From the NCBI RefSeq assembly GCF_003014485.1, contig NZ_PYGA01000012.1, positions 170,619-234,618 on the forward strand: a DNA stretch of 64,000 bases. The letters are read 5' to 3'. The DNA comes from Murinocardiopsis flavida. Its GTDB lineage: Bacteria > Actinomycetota > Actinomycetes > Streptosporangiales > Streptosporangiaceae. The notes under the pieces were generated by a model. It saw only the letters and a list, made by a program, of their open reading frames with translations, did not search any database and was not told where the DNA came from. The translations under genes were made by a program, and so were the position numbers. How positions within the stretch are numbered: the stretch's first letter is position 1; every line of letters starts with the position of its first letter. Below are positions 25,221 to 33,720 of the stretch, in pieces.

Positions 25221-28200
25221 CTACTGGCAGGCTTCGCACTCGGGGTCGTCGATGGAGCAGGTGGCGCCCTCGTCGAGGTCCAGCTCCAGCTCCTCCGTGC
25301 GGGCCCGCTCCTCGGCTGGCACCACCGCGGGCACCGCCGCCGCTTCGGGTGCGACCGGAGCGGCCGGAGCGGCCGCCGCCGTCCCGGCCGCGACGGCGTT
25401 CAGCTTGCCGTCGGTGCCCTTCAGCGTGGACTTCTCCACGTGGGTCGCGCTCTGCGAACGGAGGTAGTAGGTGGTCTTGAGCCCCTTGCGCCAGGCGCGC
25501 CGGTACAGCTCGTCGAGCTTGCGGCCGCTGGGCACCGCCATGTACAGGTTCAGCGACTGCGCCTGGTCGAGCCACTTCTGCCGCCGCGATCCGGCGTCGA
25601 CCAGCCAGGACGAGTCGATCTCGAACGCGGTGGCGTAGAGCTCCTTGAGGTCGTCCGGGACCCGGTCGATCCGGCCGAGGCTGCCGTCGTGCAGCTTGAG
25701 CTGGGCGACCATGTCGTCGTCCCAGCGGCCGCGCGCCTTGAGGTCGCGGACCAGGTAGGGGTTGGTGACGGTGAAGTCGCCGGACATGTTCGACTTCACG
25801 AACAGGTTGCGGTAGATCGGCTCGATCGACTGGCCCACACCCGTGATGTTGGCGATCGTCGCGGTCGGCGCGATGGCCATGACGTTGGAGTTGCGCATGC
25901 CCGTGGCGCGGACCCGCTCGCGCAGGCCGGCCCAGTCGAGCCGGGCGGTGGTGTCCATGTCGAGTTCGCCGCCGCGGGACTCGGCGAGCAGCCGGATGGA
26001 GTCGATGGGCAGGATGCCCTGGCTCCACAGCGAGCCGTCGAAGCTGGGGTAGCTGCCCCGCTCCGCGGCGAGCTCCATGGACGCCTCGATGGCGTGGTAG
26101 CTGATCAGCTCCATGGACTCGTCGGCGAAGTCGACGGCGCCCTGCGAGGAGATCGGCAGCCGCAGCTCGAACAGGGCGTCCTGGTGGCCCATGAGCCCCA
26201 GCCCGATGGGCCGGTGCCGCATGTTGGCGCGCTCGGCCTCGGGGATCGTGTAGTAGTTCACGTCGATGACGTTGTCGAGCATCCGCACGGCGGTGCGCAC
26301 GGTACGGCGGAGGCGCTCGCGGTCGATCCCGCCAGGGCCGGTGTGCCGGGCCAGGTTCACCGAGCCCAGGTTGCACACGGCGACCTCGTCGGCGCTGGTG
26401 TTCAGGGTGATCTCGGTGCACAGGTTGGAGGAGTGCACGACACCGGCGTGCTGCTGCGGCGAGCGCAGGTTGCACGGGTCCTTGAACGTGATCCACGGGT
26501 GGCCGGTCTCGAACAGCATGGTGAGCATCCGCCGCCACAGGTCGACGGCGCGGACCCGGCGGTGCACCTTGATCTCGCCGTTGTCGGCGGCCCGCTCGTA
26601 GGACTCGTAGCGCTCGGCGAACGCCGCCCCGTAAAGGTCGTGCAGGTCCGGCACCTCGTCGGGGGAGAACAGGGTCCACTCGCCGTCGCTCTCGACCCGG
26701 CGCATGAACAGGTCGGGCACCCAGTTGGCGGTGTTCATGTCATGGGTGCGCCGCCGCTCGTCACCGGTGTTCTTGCGCAGGTCGAGGAATTCCTCGATGT
26801 CGATGTGCCACGTCTCCAAGAACGCGCACACCGCCCCCTTGCGCTTTCCGCCGTTGTGCGCGAGCCCTGCGGCGGTCATGTAGGACTCGTCGGTCTCCAC
26901 CTTCAGGTCGAACACCGTGGGGCTGACCGCGGCAGGGGAGGCGTCCCGGACCCGGGAGAAGACCATCCCGCCGTGCTCGATCCAGTTCCGCTTGGTCAGC
27001 GGCCGGCACCCCACCAGCTCGGCGATGCCGGACACCGCCGGGACACGGACGTCGAACGCCTTGACCACGCCGGAGGACGAGATCTCCGAGCCGTCCGAAC
27101 GGCGGCCCACGTGGTCCTGCGCGCGCTCACGGTACTGTCCGGCCGCCGGGACTCCCAGGCGCAGGAGCTGGTAGCGCACCCCCGTGGCGAGCGGGCGCGA
27201 CGTGGTCGTGAAGTAGATCTCCACACCGCGCGACACCCCGCCGTCGGTCTCCAGAAGCCCTTGCAGGAGGGCCCGCGTCTGCACCTGCGGCAGGTGGCTG
27301 AACCTGGCCGCGATGCGCTTGGCGCGGTCGCCGTCGTAGAGGTCCTCGCGGGTGAACGGCAGCGTCGGCTCGCCCGCGCCGGAGATCCGCCCCGTCGCGG
27401 CGTCGCGCGTGACGCCGCGGCCCGACGCCCAGTGGATCTGGACGTAGCTCTCGTCGCGCCCGTTCTCCCAGAAGTGGATGCCGCGCGCGGTCAGGTAGGA
27501 CCGGACGAAGTCGAGGTGCGTGTCGAGTTCCGGGTTGCCCGACACCCCCCACTCGAACCCGTCCTTCGCGAGGTGCCCGTCGCCGAGCAGGATGCCGTAG
27601 AGGCGGGCGTCGTCCTCGGTGAACCCCTGGACGGGGGCCACCTCCTTGGGGACGACCTGGCCGACGTAGTCGCCCTTGCCGAGCTCGCCGGCCGCCACCC
27701 ACTCGGGGCGGACCTTGTCCTCGGCCAGCCACTTCAGCGTCCGGCGGTTCGACTGGTCCAGGGGCACACCCTGGATCGCGTAGAACGGGTGGCCTGCCGT
27801 GACCTTGAGGGTGTCGATGGAGTGCTTCACGTTCAGTTCGACCATCGGGTCGGTCTGGCCGTAGAGCATGACCTGGGTGACCTCGCGGTAGTTGCCGCTC
27901 AGTCCGAGAACGAGGTCGCCGACCTCCACCTCGCTGATCGGCTTGGCCCCGCCGGCCGTGTAGACCTCGGTGTCGGGCGCGAAGCACTGGTTGACCGCTA
28001 CTGCGGTGTCGTTGGCGATCTTGAGGAAGGGGACGACGCCCTGGCTCTGGCCGTTGGTGCCCTTGATGTGGGCGCCCATGCCGCGGACGGGGGTCCAGTC
28101 GTTGCCAAGGCCGCCGGAGTACTTGGACAGCAGGGCGTTGTTGCTGATGCCGTGGAAGATGCCCTGGAGGTCGTCGCCGACCGTGGTGAGGAAGCAGGAC

Positions 28201-28892
28201 GACAGCTGGGCCCGCTGCGTGCCCGAGTTGAACAGGGTCGGCGTGGAGGCCATGAAGTCGAACGAGCTGAGCAGCTCGTAGAACTCGATGGCGCGCCCCT
28301 CGCGGTCGTCCTCGTTCAGCGCGAGGCCCATGGCGACCCGCATGAAGAACGCCTGCGGGAGCTCGTAGCGGGTGCCCGCGCTGTGCAGGAAGTAGCGGTC
28401 GTAGAGGGTTTGCAGGCCGAGGAAGGTGAAGTCGAGGTCGCGCTCGGGCCGCAGCGCCGCGCCGAGGCGGGCGAGGTCGAACCCTTCGAGCCGCGGGTCG
28501 AGCTGCTCCAGCTCCACGCCCCGGACCACATAGGACTTCAGGTAGTCGGCGTAGCGCCGCGCCATCTCGCCCTGCGACGCCTCGTCGAACCCGCCGGACA
28601 GGAACGAGAGCGCTTCGCGGCGCAGCCGGTCGAGCAGCAGTCGCGCGCTGACCTGGGAGTACTCGGGGTCGGACTCGACAAAGGTGCGGGCGGCCATGAT
28701 CAGCGCCAGCTCCAGCTCGTCCGGGCGGATCCCGGGGTAGAGGGTGCGCCGCGTCTCGGTGAGGACCGCCTCCGCGGAAACGCCCGGCAGGTCGGCGCAT
28801 GCCTCCTCCACGACCAACCGGACACGCCGCATCGGGTCGGCCGGCGGGGACGCGGACGCCGGCTGTACCGGGGCGACATCGGAGAGGGTCAT
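25221..28892 (-). CDS. nrdA: Ribonucleoside-diphosphate reductase alpha subunit with intein
   Basis: 1223 residues as encoded: N-extein 1-302, intein 303-680, C-extein 681-1223, leaving an 845-residue enzyme. The extein carries the class I reductase residues: the first redox Cys (QLSSCFL), the Cys of NLCTEI, the Cys of VAVCNLGSVNL, the paired radical-transfer tyrosines (KTTYYLRSQ) and a C-terminal CEAC pair. It reduces ribonucleoside diphosphates and works with the adjacent NrdB. The start ATG 28892 has TTGGAG upstream; the frame stays open further but only through the riboswitch. Repression by adenosylcobalamin is expected from the riboswitch. The intein sits exactly at the conserved NQ/GGKRKG site. 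Confidence 0.96.
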   Translation of the reverse strand: MTLSDVAPVQPASASPPADPMRRVRLVVEEACADLPGVSAEAVLTETRRTLYPGIRPDELELALIMAARTFVESDPEYSQVSARLLLDRLRREALSFLSGGFDEASQGEMARRYADYLKSYVVRGVELEQLDPRLEGFDLARLGAALRPERDLDFTFLGLQTLYDRYFLHSAGTRYELPQAFFMRVAMGLALNEDDREGRAIEFYELLSSFDFMASTPTLFNSGTQRAQLSSCFLTTVGDDLQGIFHGISNNALLSKYSGGLGNDWTPVRGMGAHIKGTNGQSQGVVPFLKIANDTAVAVNQCFAPDTEVYTAGGAKPISEVEVGDLVLGLSGNYREVTQVMLYGQTDPMVELNVKHSIDTLKVTAGHPFYAIQGVPLDQSNRRTLKWLAEDKVRPEWVAAGELGKGDYVGQVVPKEVAPVQGFTEDDARLYGILLGDGHLAKDGFEWGVSGNPELDTHLDFVRSYLTARGIHFWENGRDESYVQIHWASGRGVTRDAATGRISGAGEPTLPFTREDLYDGDRAKRIAARFSHLPQVQTRALLQGLLETDGGVSRGVEIYFTTTSRPLATGVRYQLLRLGVPAAGQYRERAQDHVGRRSDGSEISSSGVVKAFDVRVPAVSGIAELVGCRPLTKRNWIEHGGMVFSRVRDASPAAVSPTVFDLKVETDESYMTAAGLAHNGGKRKGAVCAFLETWHIDIEEFLDLRKNTGDERRRTHDMNTANWVPDLFMRRVESDGEWTLFSPDEVPDLHDLYGAAFAERYESYERAADNGEIKVHRRVRAVDLWRRMLTMLFETGHPWITFKDPCNLRSPQQHAGVVHSSNLCTEITLNTSADEVAVCNLGSVNLARHTGPGGIDRERLRRTVRTAVRMLDNVIDVNYYTIPEAERANMRHRPIGLGLMGHQDALFELRLPISSQGAVDFADESMELISYHAIEASMELAAERGSYPSFDGSLWSQGILPIDSIRLLAESRGGELDMDTTARLDWAGLRERVRATGMRNSNVMAIAPTATIANITGVGQSIEPIYRNLFVKSNMSGDFTVTNPYLVRDLKARGRWDDDMVAQLKLHDGSLGRIDRVPDDLKELYATAFEIDSSWLVDAGSRRQKWLDQAQSLNLYMAVPSGRKLDELYRRAWRKGLKTTYYLRSQSATHVEKSTLKGTDGKLNAVAAGTAAAAPAAPVAPEAAAVPAVVPAEERARTEELELDLDEGATCSIDDPECEACQ
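26853..27986 (-). other. Intein with LAGLIDADG homing endonuclease, inside nrdA
   Basis: 378 residues. It starts with Cys (block A: CFAPDTEVYT) and ends with AHN (block G, H377-N378). Block B is VTAGHPF with T63 and H66, block F is VFDLKVETDESY. The endonuclease core shows two DOD motifs: LYGILLGDG (129-137) and LLQGLLETDG (240-249). Removing it restores NQGGKRKGA, the conserved reductase sequence. The residue after the last Asn is Gly, not Cys, Ser or Thr as standard splicing needs. Block F has Asp at the fourth position, so it is not of the class 3 (WCT) kind. Confidence 0.93.
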
Positions 28893-29045
28893 GCTGGCTC
28901 CAACCAAGGTTCGAGAGGACAACGGCCGACCGGGGCGGCGGGGGGCGCTGGCACACGGAGGGAGCGGCCCGATTCGGACACGGCTCCCCCGGAGCGTTGC
29001 GCGGCGGCCCACCCACGAGGCCCCGTTCCGTGCACGTGGCGCGTG

Positions 29046-29235
29046 CACGCTGATGGCAGGTCTTCGGACTCGCGGGCACCGGAGCCGCACAGGGCTCCGT
29101 CCTACCGGCCGCCGCTTCCCGGGCGCCATGGCGCGGCGCCCAGTGCTCGGTTGGCGGCTTTCGTTCCCACTCACCGCTGCGGGGCAGTCCCGGACTCGCA
29201 CCGGGTTCCCTCTTGCCTCACCGGGCGCATCGACC
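29046..29235 (-). ncRNA. Cobalamin (B12) riboswitch of nrdAB
   Basis: Read on the minus strand, the leader carries the conserved elements in order: GGGAA then CCGGTGCGAGTCCGGGACTG and CCCCGCA (about 29210-29178), a variable hairpin arm, and the B12 box GAGTCCGAAGACCTGCCATC (about 29071-29051). The 3' end is about 150 bases from the nrdA start. In Streptomyces a B12 riboswitch represses the class I reductase so that the B12-dependent class II enzyme takes over; the same logic is likely here. Ends are approximate. Confidence 0.93.
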
Positions 29236-29257
29236 CCGTGAACCACCAGCGGGACAG

Positions 29258-29273
29258 ATACTACATCTTGTGT
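29258..29273. promoter_or_regulatory. Probable NrdR box upstream of nrdAB
   Basis: The minus strand reads ACACAAGATGTAGTAT, which agrees at 13 of 16 positions with the NrdR box pattern ACACWATATATWGTGT. A weaker partner sharing ATCTTG and GTGTT is seen about 29 bases farther upstream (29287-29302). NrdR normally binds two boxes about three helical turns apart. The site is just upstream of the riboswitch, where the promoter must be. Confidence 0.5.
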
Positions 29274-29368
29274 TCGAGTCTGTGGAACACCGCAAGATAG
29301 CGGAGTGTCGGCGCAGAACTGCGGTGTGTCGGCGTGACATCGCGGACCATGGCCGATACTGGAGCGCG

Positions 29369-30010
29369 ATGAGTCATCTGCACATTTTCGACATGGACGG
29401 CACTCTGCTCACCGGCACGACGGCCAGTACGCAGATCGCGAAGATCGTGGGGACCGAGTCCGAACTGGCCGAGCTGGAGCGGGCGTTCGCCGCGGCGGAG
29501 ATCGACACACGCGCATTCTCCGCGGGAGTCTTCGCCCTGTGGGCCGGTCTCACCGAAGCACACGTTACCGAGGCGTTCCGCGCCGGGCCGTTCCTCGACG
29601 GGATCGACCGGGTGTGCGCCGACATCCGCGAGCGCGGCGAGCGGTCGCTCGTCATCACGATGTCGCCGGACTTCTACGCGGAGCGCCTGCTGGAGTACGG
29701 GTTCGACCGGGTGGCGGCCTCGCGGTTCCCCGTTCTGCCGTTCAGCGAACCGCTCGACAGCAGGAGGATTCTCACTCCGGCCGACAAGGTGCGGATCGTG
29801 GAGGAGACCCGGTCCGAGTGGGAGATCCCGGCGGACCGCTGCGTCGCCTACGGCGACTCGATGTCGGATGCGCCACTCTTCCGGCACCTGGCGCACACGG
29901 TGGCGGTCAACGCCGACCACCACCTGGAGGGGATCGCTCGGGCCGGGTACACCGGCCCGAGCCTGCTGGATGCCTACGCGTCGGGGCGCGCCCTCATCGA
30001 CCCGCGGTGA
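29369..30010 (+). CDS. HAD-IB family hydrolase (phosphoserine phosphatase-like)
   Basis: 213 residues. HAD motifs: I, FDMDGTLL with the nucleophile Asp; II, VITMSPDFY; III, the Lys of PADKVRIVEE; IV, AYGDSMSD. The helical cap between motifs I and II fits the HAD-IB group, which includes phosphoserine phosphatases and related enzymes. The substrate is not certain. It is divergent from nrdA across the B12 riboswitch region and overlaps the convergent DUF418 gene by 17 bases. Confidence 0.85.
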   Translation: MSHLHIFDMDGTLLTGTTASTQIAKIVGTESELAELERAFAAAEIDTRAFSAGVFALWAGLTEAHVTEAFRAGPFLDGIDRVCADIRERGERSLVITMSPDFYAERLLEYGFDRVAASRFPVLPFSEPLDSRRILTPADKVRIVEETRSEWEIPADRCVAYGDSMSDAPLFRHLAHTVAVNADHHLEGIARAGYTGPSLLDAYASGRALIDPR

Positions 30011-31196
30011 CCGGGGGTGCGCCCGCCGGCGCGCCGTAGGTGAGGCGGCGCAGCAGCGCCTCGGCCGGGCCGCGCCGTCCCGCGCGGTGGCCGAGGTCGG
30101 CCACGACCACCGTCGCCAGCCAGACCGCGACGCCCACGAGCACGGCCGCGGTCACGTTCAGGAATCGGGTGAGGTCGAGGGTGTAGGCGTAGAACAGGAC
30201 GAACCACGCGACCGACTGGAGCAGGTAGCAGGTCATCGACCACTGGCCGCAGGCGGCGAGCGCGGTGGCGATCCGGCCCGGACCGGCCGGCCGCCGGACG
30301 AGCCGCGCGGCGACCAGGGCGATCAGGGCCGCGTAGCCGAACCCGCCGGCGTACCCGGTGAACAGGTGCAGGACGAAGAACGCCGACGTCGCCCAGGTTC
30401 CGGGGTCCGCGATCGCGCCGGTGATGATCAGCACCTGCGGGACGCCGCCGAGGACCGCGACCGGGATGCCGATCGCCGCGGTGCGCCGCAGCAGCGCGCG
30501 ATGCTGTTCGGGCTGCTCCATGATGCGCTGCTGCGCGGCCCAGACCCCGATCAGGACGGGCGCGATGGAGGTCAGTGCGAGCAGGACCGCCATGATCGGC
30601 CACGCGGTCGCGCGCCCGGCGACGTCGGCGGGCAGGGAGTCCGGTGCGGGGATGCCGGCGGAGCCCGCGAGGGCGGTCATCCCGAGCATGCCGGCCGAGT
30701 AGAGCAGGGCGCCCGCGCCGCCGAGGAGCGCCGCGGTGGTGAGGATCCGCCGCGGCGTCCACCGCGGGGCGCCGGCGAACGCCAGCGCGAGGATGCCGTA
30801 GGCGGTCAGGATGTCGCCGGCGTAGAGCAGGACGACGTGCAGGAAGCCGAAGGCGATGAGCCAGCCGCCGCGGCGGCGCAGCAGCCTGCGCGCCGCGCGG
30901 GCGCCGTTGGTGGCGTCCTGGCGCCGGGCCACCATGACCAGGCCGTAGCCGAAGAGCGCTGCGAACATCGGGTAGCCGCGAGACTCGGCGAACAGGGTGA
31001 CCAGGCTGCTCGTCACCGTGTCGGCGGCGCCCAGGTCGGCGGTGTGGCCGGTGCCGGGGAGGAAGGGGAACGCGAAAAGGTAGGCGTGCACGACCGCGAT
31101 GATCAGCAGCATCATGCCGCGTGCGAGGTCAGGGGGGAGCGACCGTCCTGCCGCTGCGATGGGACCCGTCGCGGCTCGGGTGGCTGGGCGGGACAT
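29994..31196 (-). CDS. DUF418-family polytopic membrane protein
   Basis: 400 residues with about ten membrane helices. The N-terminal LARGMMLLIIAVVHAYLF, the ESRGYPMFAALFGYG stretch and the C-terminal GQWSMTCYLLQSV block are characteristic of the DUF418 (YeiB-like) family, whose transport or acyltransferase-related role is not settled. It is divergent from a TetR regulator gene with two palindromic operators between them, so its expression is likely induced by an external compound. Confidence 0.87.
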   Translation of the reverse strand: MSRPATRAATGPIAAAGRSLPPDLARGMMLLIIAVVHAYLFAFPFLPGTGHTADLGAADTVTSSLVTLFAESRGYPMFAALFGYGLVMVARRQDATNGARAARRLLRRRGGWLIAFGFLHVVLLYAGDILTAYGILALAFAGAPRWTPRRILTTAALLGGAGALLYSAGMLGMTALAGSAGIPAPDSLPADVAGRATAWPIMAVLLALTSIAPVLIGVWAAQQRIMEQPEQHRALLRRTAAIGIPVAVLGGVPQVLIITGAIADPGTWATSAFFVLHLFTGYAGGFGYAALIALVAARLVRRPAGPGRIATALAACGQWSMTCYLLQSVAWFVLFYAYTLDLTRFLNVTAAVLVGVAVWLATVVVADLGHRAGRRGPAEALLRRLTYGAPAGAPPVTAGR

Positions 31197-31260
31197 CGGG
31201 ACTCCTCATAGGGGTGAAGGGGTGCGCGGTCGTCGGCCGGTGTACGGTCGGGACCACTGA

Positions 31261-31282
31261 TTAGATACGCGATCGTATCTAA
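31261..31282. promoter_or_regulatory. TetR operator 1
   Basis: TTAGATACG-CGAT-CGTATCTAA: perfect 9-base arms around a 4-base spacer. It lies between the divergent DUF418 gene and TetR-type gene, and a second copy begins 33 bases later. Confidence 0.85.
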
Positions 31283-31293
31283 TAATCGCCATA

Positions 31294-31315
31294 TAAGCTA
31301 CGCGTTCGTATCTAA
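31294..31315. promoter_or_regulatory. TetR operator 2
   Basis: TAAGCTACG-CGTT-CGTATCTAA: same layout as operator 1, the left arm matching 7 of 9, centred 33 bases away (about three helical turns). It abuts the ribosome-binding site AAGGGAG of the TetR gene, so binding would block that gene's own expression. Confidence 0.78.
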
Positions 31316-31328
31316 AGGGAGTGGCGGG

Positions 31329-31931
31329 ATGAGCGGTGCAGCGTCCGGGCGGACCCGGCGGCGCGGGGCGGAGCTGGTCGACGCCATCCGGGCCGCCGCG
31401 ATCGAGGAGCTCATCGAGGTCGGATTCGGGCGGCTGACCATGGAGGGCATCGCCAAGCGCGCGGGAACCGCGAAGACCTCGCTGTACCGGCGCTGGGCCT
31501 CGCCGCGGGAACTGCTGATCGACGCCTACTACGAGCAGTTCCCACAGGAGGAGCCCAGCCCGGCGGCCGACGACCTCCGCGGCGACCTGCTGCGCAGCCT
31601 CCGGTTGATGGTCGATTGGATGCGCACCCCCTCCGCGCGGGCCCTGGGGACCATCATGTTCGAGCGCGAACGCGACCCCGAGTTCGTCGCGGCCATGGTG
31701 TCCCGGGTCTTCGACGCGCGCGGCGGCCGCTTCACCAAGACCGTCCTGCGGCACTACGCCGACCACGGCGTCGTCGACCCCGCCCGCCTCACCCCCGTGG
31801 TGGTCGACATCGGCGAGGCGCTCGTCCTCAAGCACAGCGTCGACGCGACGGCACTGCCCGGCGAGGAGGAACTCGCCGCCATCGTCGACGAGGCCATCCT
31901 CCCCGCCCTCGGCCTGCCCCCCTCACAGTGA
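31329..31931 (+). CDS. TetR-family repressor
   Basis: 200 residues. HTH at about 18-62 (AIRAAAIEELIEVGFGRLTM, then GTAKTSLYRRWASPRELL). The C-terminal ligand domain is of the common TetR_C type (LLRSLRLMVDWMRTPSARAL). AAGGGAG precedes the ATG. Divergent from the DUF418 gene; the two operators at 31261-31315 are its likely targets. Confidence 0.9.
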   Translation: MSGAASGRTRRRGAELVDAIRAAAIEELIEVGFGRLTMEGIAKRAGTAKTSLYRRWASPRELLIDAYYEQFPQEEPSPAADDLRGDLLRSLRLMVDWMRTPSARALGTIMFERERDPEFVAAMVSRVFDARGGRFTKTVLRHYADHGVVDPARLTPVVVDIGEALVLKHSVDATALPGEEELAAIVDEAILPALGLPPSQ

Positions 31932-32117
31932 GCTGACCAGCGCCCCGACCCGACCGCGGTGCTCCGCGCCGCTCCAATGCACATGACTTCGAGCACGGGC
32001 CTCCACCCAGCGCAGAGAACACGGGTTGCCGCCCCGGCCTCGTGCCGCCAGCAATGGCCGAGAACGTCCTGCCCCCCAGCGGACCTGGGCAAGGCTGCCG
32101 GGCAGCCTGGCTCCTGT

Positions 32118-32185
32118 CCCCTGGGGTCAAGGACGCCCTCGCCCCCGGACGCCCTCTGGAGTCAAGGACGCCCTGGCCCCAGACG
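32118..32185. repeat. Two tandem imperfect 34-bp repeats
   Basis: The stretch 31932-32226 between the TetR and AraC genes has no supported gene. Within it, two adjacent 34-base units (32118-32151 and 32152-32185) share GTCAAGGACGCCCT and end in GGACG or AGACG. The function is not evident; a partial third echo (GGAACGGACGCCC) follows. Confidence 0.55.
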
Positions 32186-32226
32186 TCTTTGGAACGGACG
32201 CCCGCGCCCACGGACGGGGACCCGTC

Positions 32227-32934
32227 CTATCCGACCAGGGCGGGTTGCGGGGCGAACGCGGTCGGTACCGTACCGGCGAGCGCCTTGACCTCGCGGTTCA
32301 GGTGCGGCTGGTCGGCGTAGCCGACCGCAGCCGCGACCTCGGCGAGGGGCAGACCGGCGCGCACGCCGTCGAGGGCCCTGCCCATGCGCAGGATCCGCTC
32401 CAGCGTCTTCATGCCGTACCCGAACGCCGCCTCGCAGCGGCGGCGCACCTGGCGCTCGCTGAGACCCACCTCGTCGGCCACCGCGGCGACGGACGTGCCG
32501 CCCGCCGCGCGGACCCCCGCGAGAACGGCGGACACCACCGGGTCGGCCGCCGGAATGCGGCCGTCGGCCCCAGCGAACGCGCGGTCCAGGACCGCCGCGG
32601 GGTCGGCCGCCGCCGCCAGGCGCTCGGCGAGCTCCCGCGCCGCGCGGGCCGACCACAGGTCGTCCAGCGGGACCTGGAGGTCGCGCAGCTCGGCCGCCGG
32701 GACGCCCAACGCCGCCGGGCCGGTGCCCGGGTCGAACCGAATGCCGAAGACGCGGGCGCCGCCGCCTTCGGTGGCCAGCCGGGCACGGGTGTCGGGGCCG
32801 ACGGCGAGCAGGGCCCCGCCCGACCAGACGACGTCCATGCAGCCGTCGGGCAGCACCCGGATGCCCGAACCGGACCCCGGCGTGCTCCACAGCGCGGCGG
32901 CGGCGCCGGCGCGCGCCCGCCGTTCGACGTACAT
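32227..32934 (-). CDS. AraC-family transcriptional regulator
   Basis: 235 residues. The N-terminal sensor region (WSTPGSGSGIRVLPDGCMDV; GIRFDPGTGPAALGVPAAEL) is of the DUF6597 type often found in AraC regulators. The C-terminal double HTH covers about 140-232 (VADEVGLSERQVRRRCEAAF; LAEVAAAVGYADQPHLNREV). ATG 32934 has a G-rich ribosome-binding site upstream. No obvious target next to it. Confidence 0.88.
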   Translation of the reverse strand: MYVERRARAGAAAALWSTPGSGSGIRVLPDGCMDVVWSGGALLAVGPDTRARLATEGGGARVFGIRFDPGTGPAALGVPAAELRDLQVPLDDLWSARAARELAERLAAAADPAAVLDRAFAGADGRIPAADPVVSAVLAGVRAAGGTSVAAVADEVGLSERQVRRRCEAAFGYGMKTLERILRMGRALDGVRAGLPLAEVAAAVGYADQPHLNREVKALAGTVPTAFAPQPALVG

Positions 32935-33040
32935 CAGAACCCCCCGGTCCACTCTAGGCCGACCCGTCGGCAGCGGCCGGGCCGTCCGGCCGACCCGCCG
33001 ACAGCGGCCCGCCGTGGACCGCACGCCGCCCGCCGCGGGG

Positions 33041-33595
33041 TCAGCCGTCGAGGAGGTGGTCGAACTCGTCGTCGGCCAGGCCGAGGTCGCCGCCGATGCG
33101 GAACCGGATGCGGAGGAGCTCCTGGAGCAGGTCGCGGACGTACGGGGTGGCGTCCTCGTGCCGGAACCGCCGCACGCCGAGGGTCGCCCACTCGTGCGCG
33201 CCGCGCAGGTCGTCGTGGGCGTAGAGGGTCTCGGTGATGTGCAGGACCGTGGGCAGGTTGCGGGGACCGTCGTCGCTCACGCCTTTGAGCTGGTCGTAGG
33301 CCGCCTCGATGCGGTCGAGTTCGAGCAGCGCGCCGCATTGCAGCGCGCGGGCGTCGATGATGGTTGCGCCGCCGTCGTCGATGGCGCGGCGGTAGGCGGC
33401 CGACGCGCGCTCGAACTCCTGGGCCATCTCCCACTGCTCACCGGCGCGGACGAACAGCTCCGCGCGGGAGATCTCGCTCTCGGGGGCGACCGCGTTGGCG
33501 AGTTCGGTCAGCTGCCGCGCGGTCTCGGCGTGCTCGCCGGACTGCACGGCCCGGAACTCCAACCGGTCGAGGTCGGCCGTCGTCACCCGGATCAC
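33041..33595 (-). CDS. Uncharacterised helical repeat (TPR-like) protein
   Basis: 184 residues from a GTG at 33595 with AGGAGG five bases upstream; an ATG 69 bases earlier has no such site. Three to four helix pairs (ELFVRAGEQWEMAQEFERAS; LQCGALLELDRIEAAYDQL; TLYAHDDLRGAHEWATLGVR) resemble tetratricopeptide repeats. No signal peptide. It probably mediates protein contacts; no partner is evident. Confidence 0.75.
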   Translation of the reverse strand: MIRVTTADLDRLEFRAVQSGEHAETARQLTELANAVAPESEISRAELFVRAGEQWEMAQEFERASAAYRRAIDDGGATIIDARALQCGALLELDRIEAAYDQLKGVSDDGPRNLPTVLHITETLYAHDDLRGAHEWATLGVRRFRHEDATPYVRDLLQELLRIRFRIGGDLGLADDEFDHLLDG

Positions 33596-33720
33596 TGCCA
33601 CCTCCTGCCGCGGTCGAATACGTCGGCGCCGTGCGCGACGGGATTCGCGTGTCCATTCCTTCATACCGCCACCAGGGCCGGTGCGCGGCTGCGACCGTGG
33701 AACACGTCCGGGTAGGGCGG

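Noticed and set aside
24219..29300. A very long open frame (over 1,600 codons) on the plus strand across nrdA and nrdB
   Set aside because: It is an artefact of high GC on the strand opposite real genes. The product has no recognisable domain, is full of Val/Gly/Arg/His runs, and crosses the riboswitch and intein.
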